Positions 1-10,357 of a stretch of 64,000 nucleotides of DNA are shown piece by piece (positions within the stretch are counted from its first letter, which is position 1; each line of letters starts with the position of its first letter). The stretch comes from Atherix ibis (taxonomy: Eukaryota > Arthropoda > Insecta > Diptera > Athericidae), in the NCBI GenBank assembly GCA_958298945.1, contig OY282605.1, positions 21,306,811 to 21,370,810 on the forward strand. The letters are read 5' to 3'. Below the pieces are notes generated by a model. That model searched no databases and was not told the DNA's origin. It was given only the letters and a program-made list of their open reading frames with translations. The translations under genes were made by a program, and so were the position numbers.

Positions 1-2720
1 TGAGAACGCACGTTTTTTAATTTGTTTCAAAACGCACGTGTTTGCATTGGATTTGAAAGTGTCACGTTTGTTAAATTGATCGAAAACTCACATTTTTAAA
101 TATGGTAAAAACACCATTTTTTAATTGCGTTGAAATGGCATGTTTTTTAATTTGCCTTATAACGGACGCTATACCATTTTGGTAAAAACGAACGATTTTG
201 AATTTCGGTTAATAATGCACGGTTTAGAATTTGGTTAGAAACACTTTTTTATAAAAATTGGTTCAAAACGCACCGTTTTTCGAATTTTCGTTAAAAACGC
301 ACGTTTGAATTCAGTTTAAAAATGCGCGTCCGTGAATTATGTTGAAAAACGCACGTTTTGTAATTTGGCTTACGACGCAAGTCATTGAATTTAGGCTAAA
401 AACGCACGTGTTAGAATTTGGTTTAAAAATGCGCGTTTGTGACTTGTAAAAAAAAAATTTTTAATTTAGCTTATTTTGAATTTTGAATAAAAACTGACGT
501 TTTCGAATTTTGGTTGAAAACGCACGTTTTTTAATTTGGCTCAGAACGGACGCTATTGAATTTTGGTTAAAAACGCACGATTTGGAATTTGGCTAAAAGC
601 GCACGTGTTAGAATTCGATTAAAGCGCACGTCTTTTAGTTTGGTTAAAAATGCACCGTTTTTTGAATTTTCGTTAAAAACGCACGTTTGAATTCAGTTTA
701 AAAATGTTCATTCATAAATTTTCTAAAAAACGCACGTTTGTGAATTTTTGTTTAAAAATGCGCGTTCGTAAATTTTGTATGAAATGCACGGTTTTTAATT
801 TCCCTTAAACGCACCGTTTTTAAATTTTGAAAAAAAATTGACGTTTTCAAATTTTGGCTAAAAGCGCACGTTTGAATTCAGTTTAAAAATGCGCGTTTTT
901 GGAAATTTCGTTAAAAACGCCGGTTTTTTAATTTGGTTAAAAACGCTTTTTTTAAATTTGGTAAAAACGCACGATTTGTAATTTGTCCGCCGACGCAAGT
1001 CATTGAGTTTAGCCTAAAAGCGCACGTGTTTGAATTTGGTTAAAGCGGACGTCTTTTAGTTTGGTTGAAAACGCACTGCTTTTCGAATTTTGCTTGCAAA
1101 CGCACGTTTGAATTCAGTTTAAAAATGCGCGTTCGTGGACTTTGTAAAAAACGCACGTTTGTGAATTTCTGTTTAAAACGCACGTTTTCGAATAAGGTTT
1201 AAAAATGCGCGTTTTTAATTTTTTGTTAAAAACACACAGTTTGTGAATTTTTGTTTAAAACGCATGTTTTTGAATAAGGTTTAAAAATGTACGTTTTTTT
1301 ATTTTGTTAAAAATACAGTTTGGACTTTGGCTAAAAACGCTCGTATTTGAATTCGGCTTAAAAATGCGCGTTTTCGAATTTGTTTCTTTTTCGAAAGAAT
1401 TTGTGTATTCACCGTTTGTAAATTTTGATTAAAAACGCATGGTTTGGAATTTGGTTAGAAACGCTTTTTTTTTAATTTGGTAAAAACCGCACAGTTTGTA
1501 ATTTGCCTTACGACGCAAATTTTGGTTAAAAGCGCACGTTTGAATTCGGTTTAAAAATCCGAATTCGCATGTTCGTGACTTTAGTTAAAAAAAATGGACG
1601 TCTTTTAATTTGATAATAAAGCCATTTTTTTAATTTGGCTTATAACGCACCGTTTTGAATTTTGAAATTAAAATAGACATTTTCGAATTTTGGTTAAAAA
1701 TGCATGGTTTGGAATTTGGTTAGAAATGTTTTTTTTTTTAAAATTCGGTTTATTAATGTGAGTTTTTGGTGATATTGTAAAAAAAAACCATATATTTTAA
1801 TTTGGTAGAAACGTAATCTTTTAATGTGGCTTATAACGGACGCCATTGAATTTTGGTTAAAAACGCACAGCTTCGAATTTAGTAAAAAACGCACGTATTT
1901 GCGTTTTAGAATTTAGCTAAAAGCGCACGTGTTTGAATTCGGTTTAAAAATTGGCGTTTTTGGGAATTTCCCCGTTTTGGAAACGTTTGATTTTGTATTT
2001 CGGTTAAAAACAGCACGGTTTGGAATATGGCTGCCGACGCAAGTTTGTGAGTTTAGGTTCAAAACGCAGTTAATTGAATTCGATTTAAAAATGCGGATTT
2101 TTTGTAAATTTTATAAAAATGCACGTTTTTCAATTTTGTAGAAACGCCTTTTATTTTAAGCTGATTTATAAGAGATGCCAATGAATTTTGGCACAGTTTG
2201 AAATTTGGCCAAAAAAACGCACGTGTTTGAATTTGGTTTAAAAATGCGCGTTCGTGAATTTTGTAAAAAAAATCCCTAAAACTTACCGTTTTGAATTTTA
2301 TATAAAAACTAACGTTTTCAAATTTTGGTTTAAAACGCACGTATTTGAATTCGATTTAAAAATGCGGATTTTTTGCAAATTTCGTAAAAACGCAAGTTTT
2401 TTAAGCTGGTTTATAATGGACGCCATTGGATTTTAGTTAAAACCGCACGATTTGGAAGTTGGCTAAAAACGCACATGTTTGAATTTGGTTCAAAAATGCG
2501 CGTTTGTGAATTTTGTAAAAAGCGCACGTTTTTAAAATTCCTTAAAATGCACCGTTTTGAATTTTGAATAAAAACTGACGTTTTTTAATTTTGGTTAAAA
2601 TACAAGCACCGTTTGTAAAAATTTTGGTCTAAAACGCATTGTTTTTGAATTTGATTCTTTTTTAAATTTGTCTAAAAATTTACAAAAAATTAACTAAAAA
2701 CGTACATTTTTAAATTGAAA
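1..2720. repeat. Degenerate ~27-bp minisatellite array
   Basis: About 100 diverged units alternate around AACGCACGTTTTT-GAATTT and AATGCGCGTTCGTGAATTT, spaced 25-28 bp by eye. The array runs off the left edge of the window. It is CpG-containing despite the AT-rich background (CGCACG, GCGCG). The short ORFs inside are period artefacts, because 27 bp is nine codons. Confidence 0.9.
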
Positions 2721-3419
2721 ATTTTCGTACACGCAAGCGGTCTCGATCTTGAATCAATTTAGTGACATAGCTAGAAGAAGGTACTATTTGTTGTTACAAA
2801 AGGGCCTAAATTATGGCACTAAAAATTTACATTTCAGTCCAAATGCAAGTAGAAATAACATAAAAAAAAATTTGAAACAAAAAACATTTCAGAAACGCTT
2901 CCGTTTATAAGAAAACCGCACGACGTATGTTCGTAATAAATGGCAATAAAGTCAATTATGCAACAAAAAAAAATCTAATTAATATAAATTGTATTAAACG
3001 TTTTTAGAAAGAAGTGCTTGAAAGTAAACAATTAATTTGCTGCCCTTTAAAAACCAAATTGTTGATTGATTTTGTTACAATTCACATAAAAATGTTTATC
3101 CCATTAATCTATTGTAAATCAAAAAGAAAAACAGAATTCCTTTAACAACTATGGATGCGTATTTGTATTTTTTTAAATTTTTATTGCAATTAAAAAGTAG
3201 ACTCAGAAAAAGTTGGTTTTCGAAGTATTTATCTTCTCTCTTAAAAGACAAATGAAAATTCGAGGTAATAATTTCCCACATAGGAAGATTCACCACATCG
3301 GTTTGTGCCCAAGCTATAAAATGGTTCATGCGTTCGAATATATTACGAGCACAGACATCATGTTTACTAAAGACTTAAACCTTCCTTTTCAGTTTTTGGA
3401 ACAACAAAAAGAAAAAAAC
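2721..3419. other. AT-rich DNA without recognisable features
   Basis: The minisatellite ends near 2720. I see no conserved ORF or repeat before the mariner fragment begins. Confidence 0.5.
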
Positions 3420-4148
3420 TAAAACTGTAAGCAAAACCTTCACATTCGACCGAACTTGGAGCGCTTTTTTCGGTCTTGGCTCGTGCGGCAACTTCCATTG
3501 GGATGATTGAGCTTTGGTTTCCACATCCTAACCATAAACTCATGATTCGTCACCAGTTATGACCCTTTGGAGCAAATTTGGGTCGTCGCGGACAGAGTCG
3601 AACAGCTTCTTAGCAATGTTAATGCGATGCTGTTTTTTTTCTTCAAATTGAGCAATTTTGGTACGAATTTCGTGGCGACCCGTCTCACAACAAATTATTG
3701 GTAAAAATCGAATGGCACGAGCCAATCGATATGTTTAAGTCCTCAGCAATTTCTCTAACGGTGATTCGACGATTGGCCAATACTATTTTCTTCACTACAT
3801 CAATGTTTTCGTCTGTTGTTGACGCTTTTCGTCGTTCATATCTTCTCGGACCTCTGAGAACATTTTGTACCACCGATAAAAGTTGCTTCAGTCCAAGGTA
3901 GCTTTACTATATGCCACAGTTAACATTCGGAATGCGTCCGCGCAATTAATTTTGTTTTTCACACAAAATTTGATACAGATTCTTTGATCCATTTTTTGGA
4001 ATGGCCAAAAATCGAAGACGATCCAAAACACGTGCAAGCATAGCAGCTGTCAAAAATTAACTGAACATTTAAAAATAACGCCACAAAAAATCGAATACAC
4101 GTAACCCGCGGAAATTCAAAATTCACGATACTTTTTGAACAGACCTCG
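3420..4148 (-). mobile_element. Truncated mariner (DD34D family), 5' half
   Basis: Read on the minus strand, the element starts at a terminal repeat CGAGGTCTGTTCAAAAAGTA (right edge 4148, next to TA). It continues through the leader and into the transposase. Recognisable pieces are STTDENIDVVKKIVLANRRI, the second helix-turn-helix (VREIAEDLNISIGSCHSIF), HRINIAKKLFDSVRDDPNLL and VITGDES, which holds the first catalytic Asp. There are frameshifts between these pieces. It breaks off at VKVLLTV near 3420, so the other two catalytic Asp residues and the 3' terminus are missing. It is a dead copy of the same family as 33359-34260 and 49477-50283. Confidence 0.88.
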
Positions 4149-4584
4149 TATATTTTCCCTTCCGACAGCAGAATTTTCTAAAGTACATATTGTTTTTTTC
4201 TATTTAATTTTTAATTTACAAATTGCTCTCCTATTTATAAAATAGTTTGCAAATTAATTCTAAGTGTATTTTATTTATGTTTACTGTCCGAAGCCAGATT
4301 GGATAATTTTTTTAATATTATAATCCAAGATAGAAAAAACAAAAAAAATACATAAGCCATTATGAAATTGTTAAAACGCTTATCGGTAAAGTATTTTTAA
4401 ATAAATTTCTGCATAAATTATAATCGAGATAAATTGCGAATAAAATGAATTATTAAATATTTTTCATAAAAAGGAGGTTAAAATTTGTCTGAGGTATTTT
4501 TTTGCAAAGAAATTTTGATATGTTCAAAAAAAGAAGATTATTTTCACGAAAAGTGTGGGGATCTCCAACGTTCGCGTTATATTA
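4149..4584. other. AT-rich DNA without recognisable features
   Basis: There is no ORF or repeat structure that I can support in this stretch. Confidence 0.4.
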
Positions 4585-4718
4585 GCCGAATTCCATTGGG
4601 AAAGCTTAGATCATCCAGATGAGTAGTATATTTTACTTCTGTCTGAAAGCTCTGCGTTCCATTGTTCACTTACTCGGGAGTACTCGCGAGTGGCAAAATA
4701 GGCCCATTGGAATACGCC
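4585..4718. mobile_element. Small MITE-like inverted-repeat element
   Basis: The ends GCCGAATTCCATTGGG (4585-4600) and CCCATTGGAATACGCC (4703-4718) form an imperfect inverted repeat around ~100 bp. The GGCG-N-TTCC pattern resembles the terminal sequence of the adjacent Harbinger relic (AGGCGTTTTCC). This suggests a non-autonomous relative, but the target-site duplication is unclear. Confidence 0.4.
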
Positions 4719-4746
4719 TATTATAGTTCAGCAACTATAACATAAA

Positions 4747-6083
4747 AGGCGTTTTCCTTTGGACCAATTTTGCTAGTCCGGAGTAGTTGTAGCTGTCATC
4801 ATCTAGTCCACCTCGAACGAACGACCACTTCGAACGGTGAGTTACGCATACAATTTACGTTAGGTGGATTCTAGTTGCTAAAGTGAAAAAACCCGATTTT
4901 TGCGGGTTTGTTGGTTATGTTGAAGTGTAATATTTTTGTTATGTTTACTTTATTCGTGCAGAAAAAGCGAAGAGAAATGGAGTCAAGTATTAATCGAGTG
5001 AGTTTTTACATAAAAAATAATTGCAAATTTATAAACTGACTGCTTTACAGGTTGCTATGGAATTGTTTCACGTTTCCATAGCAACCTGTAAAGCAGTCAG
5101 AGCAGATTTAATTTTATTGGATTCTTCAGAGTCAAGCGAGACATCAGATTCTGATGATGATGTGCCTCTAGGTACTAAAAAAGGTACAGTTGAAAATTAT
5201 TTGGATGTAATTGAAAATTACACGGATTCGGTATTCAAAAAATACTTCAGATTAAGCAGAGTTGTCGCCGAAAGGATTATGGGTATGTAGTTTTCATTAT
5301 AAACACTAATTTAATGAATAAGTGTTGTAAATATCGCACTCTTTTAGCTGAATACAGTATGTGTTTACACCGTCCAAGGCGTGGAGGACGTGCTGCAGTT
5401 GGTGCTGCTGTTGAAATATCCTTCACGTCGTGGTTTCTGGCAAATACTGAAACGTACCGACAAATTGGAACAGATTTAATGTAACAGAAAGCTTTGTCCA
5501 TCGAATTTTATACCGCGTCGTGAAATGGCTTGTCGAAGTGAGTCCCAAGTACATGGGGTAGCCAACAGCATCCGAAATGCAAAATAACCAGATTGAATTC
5601 GCAGCTATGAAAGGTGTGCCAGATGTTCTTGGGGCTATTCATGGTTCCCATATTAAGGTCAATCCTCCTAAACGTGTCAAACAAGCATACTACAATAGAA
5701 AAAATTTTGTAGTGTGCTTTTCCAGGGAATTGTAAACGCCGAGAAAAAATTTATAGATGTGTACTGTGGTGAACCTGGTTCATCAGAACTAATGCTTTTG
5801 TGTGAATTCATATTTATTATTATAATAAACGCCTCCTCGGCTTACAAAAATAAAAGTATTTTTTTTATTATATATAATAAATATGTTAAGGCAATTTATT
5901 CAACGTTTAAATTAAATAATTTCTGTACAAAGTTTAAATTAAATAATTTAAACGTTGTCCGGAACACACCCACGCCACTTCATGTTGACAAGTACAATAA
6001 GTATTGTCAGATTGTTGCTGACTGTTTTGAGGTTATGTTTTACTAGAGTTTAGAATTTGGCTTTCCTTTAAAGGAAAACGCCT
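4747..6083 (+). mobile_element. PIF/Harbinger-type transposon relic
   Basis: The termini AGGCGTTTTCCTTT (4747-4760) and AAAGGAAAACGCCT (6070-6083) are perfect inverted repeats. Inside is a Harbinger (DDE_Tnp_4) transposase remnant. It runs VENYLDVIENYTDSVFKKYF, a 65-nt GT-AG intron (5283-5347), then FLANTETYRQIG. After a frameshift it continues RILYRVVKWLVEVSPKYMG and a stop, then MKGVPDVLGAIHGSHIKVNP, KQAYYNRKNF and GIVNAEKKFIDVYCGEPGSS. The usual AIDGSHI motif reads AIHGSHI, so the first catalytic Asp is lost. The C-terminal third is absent and replaced by AT-rich DNA. A 26-bp perfect hairpin (5036-5100) interrupts the 5' part. The copy is inactive. Confidence 0.85.
5036..5100. repeat. Perfect 26-bp inverted repeat with 13-nt loop
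   Basis: The left arm 5036-5061 (starting CTGACTGCTTTACAGG) is the exact reverse complement of 5075-5100. The loop is ATTGTTTCACGTT. It lies at the start of the Harbinger coding remnant. Confidence 0.95.
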
Positions 6084-7199
6084 AAAATGGCAGCCAATAA
6101 CACAGCCACTCCACGCGCTGCTCTATTGAAAAAACCGAACTAATTTCTACTAAATAGATGGCGTTGCTATCTGTTTATCAATTATAGTAGATGGCGTTGC
6201 TATCGCATTGTTGTCAATTATTTGAAATCATAAAAATGGACACCATAAAAATGAACAAATACTAACTTGTTTTTTTTTTTTTTAAATTATTTATTAAAAA
6301 TTACTAATTATTGTAATTCGAATTTCTCTTTAAATAAATTTCCCTTTAATATTTATCAAATTTTATTTTGTATTTTCTTGTTATTGTTTTTATAAAAAAA
6401 ATTTCTTCTTTTTTGCTCAACTTTTATACAATGTAATCTCAACTACGGAATATGGTATATGTAATAAATATTTTTAATATTTAAATAATAATTTATTTAT
6501 CTTCTATTTATCAATTCCATTATATTCAGTATTCGATTATTGTTAATATCATTTATTGTTATTGCTGAATTTGTTTACAAGGTTTTTAATTATTTTTCTA
6601 CTATAAGTACAATTTTTTGTTGTTGTTATTGTTTTTATATTTATCAATATTCGATAATCCATAAAAACATATGGTTTTTTAATTCTTTTAGTTGTTTTTT
6701 AATTCTTTTAGTCAAAATGCTTTTACTTAGAATATTATTTTCTTATCAATAAATATTAACTAACTTAATTTTATTGTAAATACAATACAACAAAAAACTA
6801 AAACTCTATAAATAATAATAAATAAATTACAAATCTACTAATTTCAATTTTGAGGGATTTTGTTTTGTTTCACTTTCTTACAAAAAGAAAAGTTGTCAAT
6901 TTGCTACTAAAATTTTTTCTATTAATACTTAAAAACTACCATTTTAAATTACGTTCAATTATAAATAAATTCGAGTATATATTTTTTTGTTATTATTAGT
7001 AAAAATGTTCTTTCATTTTTTTCTTTTGTTTCGAGATTCATTTTCTTCTTTTCTTTTAGTTATTTTAGATGCGCACACGCACGCTCACAAGCTACTTAAT
7101 AACTGATATTGTCATTTAGTCAAGTTTAAATATGTACAAAATTATAACAATAGTAAAAAAAATAAAGTCAAAAAATTGCAAAACAAACTAAAATGGTGC
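6084..7199. other. Very AT-rich spacer
   Basis: It holds a ~32-bp direct repeat containing AGATGGCGTTGCTATC (6156 and 6188). The rest is T-rich sequence with no supported gene. Confidence 0.5.
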
Positions 7200-9010
7200 A
7201 ATGAGAGGCCCTATTTTCGTTAATTAGTAGTAGGCGGCCATTATGGGTTTGTTCAAATTTCATTTCTTCCGCCATTTTGATTGGAGATGTTTTTTTTCAT
7301 AACTTGGCGGGAATTTTAATTTTTTATTAGTCCCAATTCTTCCATTTTATCTGGATATATTTTTAATAATTAATAGGCGACCATTTTGATTTTTTCAAAT
7401 CCTATTTCTTCGGCCATTTTATCTGGAAATGGTTTTGTTCATTACTCGGCGACCATTTTGACTTTTTCAAATCCCATTTCTTCCGCAATTTTAGATGGAA
7501 ATGTTTTTGTTCATTAGTCGGCGGCCATTTTGATTTTTTCAAATCCCATTTCACCCGCCACTTTATCTGAAAATGTTCTTTTTATTACTCGCTGACCATT
7601 TTTATTTTTTTAAATCCCATTTCTTCCGCCATTTTATCTGGAAATATTTTCGTTTATTAGTTGGCGACCATTTTGACTTTTTCAAATCACATTTCTTCGG
7701 CCATTTTATCTGGAAATGATTTTGTTCATTAGTCGGCGGCCATTTTGATTTGTTCAAATCCCATTTCTTCCGCCATTTTATCTGGAAATGTTTTTATTAA
7801 TTAATAGGCGGACATTTTGATTTTTTCAAATCCCATTTCTTCCGCAATTTTAGATGGAAATGTTTTTGTTTATTAGTCGGCGGCCATTTTGATTTTTTCG
7901 AATCCCATTTCACCCGCCATTTTATCTGGAAATGTTTTTATTAATTAATAGGCGGCCATTTTGATTTTTAAAATCCCATTTCTTCCCCCATTTTAGATGG
8001 AAATGCTTTTGTTCATTACTCGGCGACCATTTTGATTTTTTCAAATCCCATTTCTTTCGCAATTTTAGATGGAAATGTTTTTGCTCATTAGTCGGCGGTT
8101 ATTTTGATTTTTTCAAATCCCATTTCAGCCGCCATTTTATCTGGAAATATTTTTATTAATTAATAGGCGACCATTTTGATTTTTAAAATCCCATTTCTTC
8201 CGCAATTTTAGATGGAAATGTTTTTGTTCATTAGTCGGCGGGAATTTTAATTTTTTATTAGTCCCAATTCTTCCATTTTATCTGGAAATATTTTTATTAA
8301 TTAATAGGCGACCATTTTGATTTTTAAAATCCCATTTCTTCCCCCATTTTAGATGGAAATGCTTTTGTTCATTACTCGGCGACCATTTTGATTTTTTCAA
8401 ATCCCATTTCTTTCGCAATTTTAGATGGAAATGTTTTTGTTCATTAGTCGGCGGTTATTTTGATTTTTTTCAAATCCCATTTCAGCCGCCATTTTATCTG
8501 GAAATGTTTTTATTAACTAATAGGCGGCCATTTTGATTTTTTCAAATCCAATTTCGTCCCCCATTTTAGGTGGAAATATTTTTGCTCATTACTCGGCGGG
8601 CATTTTGTTTTTTTTACTTCAAATTACAGATTATAAATTTAATCTGTAATTTCGTTGATTTTTGGGCAGCCATTTTAGTTTGTTAAAAATCCATTTCACC
8701 CGCCATTTTGATTTGAAATATTTGCGTTAATTTCTGGGTGGTCATTTTAATTGTTTCAAATCCCATCTCACCGGCCATTTTAGCTGAAACTATTTTCGTT
8801 AATTGGTAGGCGGCCATTTTATTTTCTTTGAATCCCATCTCATCGCCATTTTGATTGCAAATATTTTCAAATTCCATTTCACTTTCCATTTTAGATGGAA
8901 ATATTTTTGTTTATTACTCGCCGGGCCTTTATTAATCCAATTTCTTTCGCCGTTTTATCTGTAATTTCGTTGATTTCTAGGCGACCATTTTAGTTTGTTA
9001 AAAACCAATT
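7200..9010. repeat. ~72-bp satellite array with higher-order structure
   Basis: About 25 units follow the pattern GGCGGCCATTTTGA - TCAAATCCCATTTCTTCC - GCCATTTTATCTGGAAATG. They are spaced about 71-73 bp apart. Variant units recur in the same order: the block around 7970-8160 reappears at about +356 bp, which is five units, and the 7305 variant reappears at 8237. The 3' units (8600-9010) are more diverged. The minus strand reads KMAEEMGFEKIKMAA repeatedly, but most units carry in-frame stops. The array lies just downstream of the Rgl 3' end. Confidence 0.92.
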
Positions 9011-9445
9011 TTATCCACCATTTTAGCTGTAAATATCGTATTTACCTTTTCTACGTTTTTAGCTTTAATTAATATTTCTTCTTTTAACCATAATTGAGTA
9101 TTTCGTGTTATATAAAATTTTTTTTTACCTCTCATAAAGTATTTTGCTTATTTTAATTTTTACTTAAATTAAAAATTAAGTACAAAAAATTGCGATCAGT
9201 TTACTAGTTACTAGAATGAGCATGCGGGGGCTCCCTGTTTAGAGAATAAATATCTCATCGTAAATTTTGCAATAATTACAATTATTAATAATTAAAAAAA
9301 AAAAAAACCAAATTAATTAATTATTATTTGTTGTTTGAATTGAATTAATTTTGTGTTTTTTTTAGTTTCTTCTTCTTTCGTTTGTGAAAACTTTTGATAT
9401 TGACTACTTATAAAATTGGTTGGTCACCCATATAGCACACTGTCT
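9011..9445 (-). other. Downstream flank / probable 3' UTR of Rgl
   Basis: This AT-rich stretch lies between the stop codon and the 72-bp satellite. An AATAAA hexamer overlaps the stop itself (9445-9450, minus strand). That is too close to be the likely main poly(A) signal, so the true cleavage site is unresolved. Confidence 0.4.
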
Positions 9446-10357
9446 TTATTGTCCGCCATTGTCTCTTTTGAGTCGCAAAATAAAGTTCAGATTGTAGGCA
9501 GTGTTGACGGCATAATAGACGTTCGCATTTGGTGGCATCACCAACTCTTTGTCGGGCAGGACTTGGGCGAGAGTGTACCTATCGGGATCGGCTTCTATGC
9601 CGAGTTTCATGATGGCGTTGCGAATTACCTGCGGTGTCCGCTCGTTGTTGCCCAGCATTATGCTCTTGTACAGGACGACGCCGTCCAGCTCGGCGTTATC
9701 CGTTTCGTAGGTGACGCGAATAATATAAAAATCGGGATTGCTGTTCTTGAGCGGCGAATTCTGCACCAGTTGAGCGTTAATGTGAGGTGCTGTATTGTTG
9801 GCAGTCTTGCCGTTGCCGATCAGTTTAGCGGCGTTCGCCTTCGGGCCGCTGGACGTGCTTGAGTCTAGTGACAAATTCGATATGCTGCTGGATGCAGACA
9901 TGATAGAGGCGTTTGGTGGTGTTGCGTCGCGATCGAGCGAGTTATGCCGCGAACTGTGCCGCGACGTGTTGCTGCTGTTGATCTCGCAGTAGAATTGTGA
10001 CCCGGCGCCACTGCTAGAATTCGATGCGATCGAATCGGTTTTTTTGTGCCCGGAAACGTTCGAACGTCGCGGCTCTGTCGGCGCTTCCAACTGACACGAA
10101 AGAGCGTGAGCCTCCCGTTCATCAAGGACTAGCACCGAAGCGAACCACCGATCGAACAAATGATCTTCCCGCAAACTGTACGCATTTGCCGCTCCCTGCA
10201 GCAGCTTTATCTGCGCCAACACTTCGAACTCTTTCCGTTTCTTATCGAAATTGATGAGTACATCACCGATCATGTCCGGTATCGCGGCATGGATCATCGT
10301 CAAATCTGTCAAGAACGTCCCCAAATACGGGATGGTTCCGTGTGATGTTTGTGTATT
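9446..10357 (-). CDS. Rgl: Rgl exon 7: end of RasGEF domain, linker and RA domain
   Basis: The acceptor TTTTAG precedes AAT ACA CAA. The exon encodes 303 residues and a TAA stop. Its first ~95 residues complete the CDC25 catalytic domain ([13 protein letters not shown], then [20 protein letters not shown]). A Ser/Asn/His-rich linker of about 110 residues follows and is probably disordered. The last ~97 residues are a ubiquitin-like Ras-association domain ending in [12 protein letters not shown]. The domain order matches RalGDS, RGL1 and fly Rgl. The stop codon overlaps an AATAAA hexamer (9445-9450). The local GC content is much higher than in the flanking DNA, as expected for real coding sequence here. 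Confidence 0.95.
   Translation of the reverse strand, partial: NTQTSHGTIPYLGTFLTDLTMIHAAIPDMIGDVLINFDKKRKEFEVLAQIKLLQGAANAYSLREDHLFDRWFASVLVLDEREAHALSCQLEAPTEPRRSNVSGHKKTDSIASNSSSGAGSQFYCEINSSNTSRHSSRHNSLDRDATPPNASIMSASSSISNLSLDSSTSSGPKANAAKLIGNGKTANNTAPHINAQLVQNSPLKNSNPDFYIIRVTYETDNAELDGVVLYKSIMLGNNERTPQVIRNAIMKLGIEADPDRYTLAQVLPDKELVMPPNANVYYAVNTAYNLNFILRLKRDNGGQ

Noticed and set aside
1..2720. CRISPR-like regular repeats
   Set aside because: Units are degenerate head-to-tail tandem repeats without conserved direct repeats separated by unique spacers, and the context is an insect genome.
5714..6046. 110-codon ORF as a gene
   Set aside because: Only its first ~25 codons are Harbinger transposase. 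The remainder is AT-rich read-through.
8683..8889. Minus-strand ORF with KMAGEMGFETIKM repeats as a repeat protein
   Set aside because: It is the 72-bp satellite read in one frame. Most units of the array have in-frame stops.
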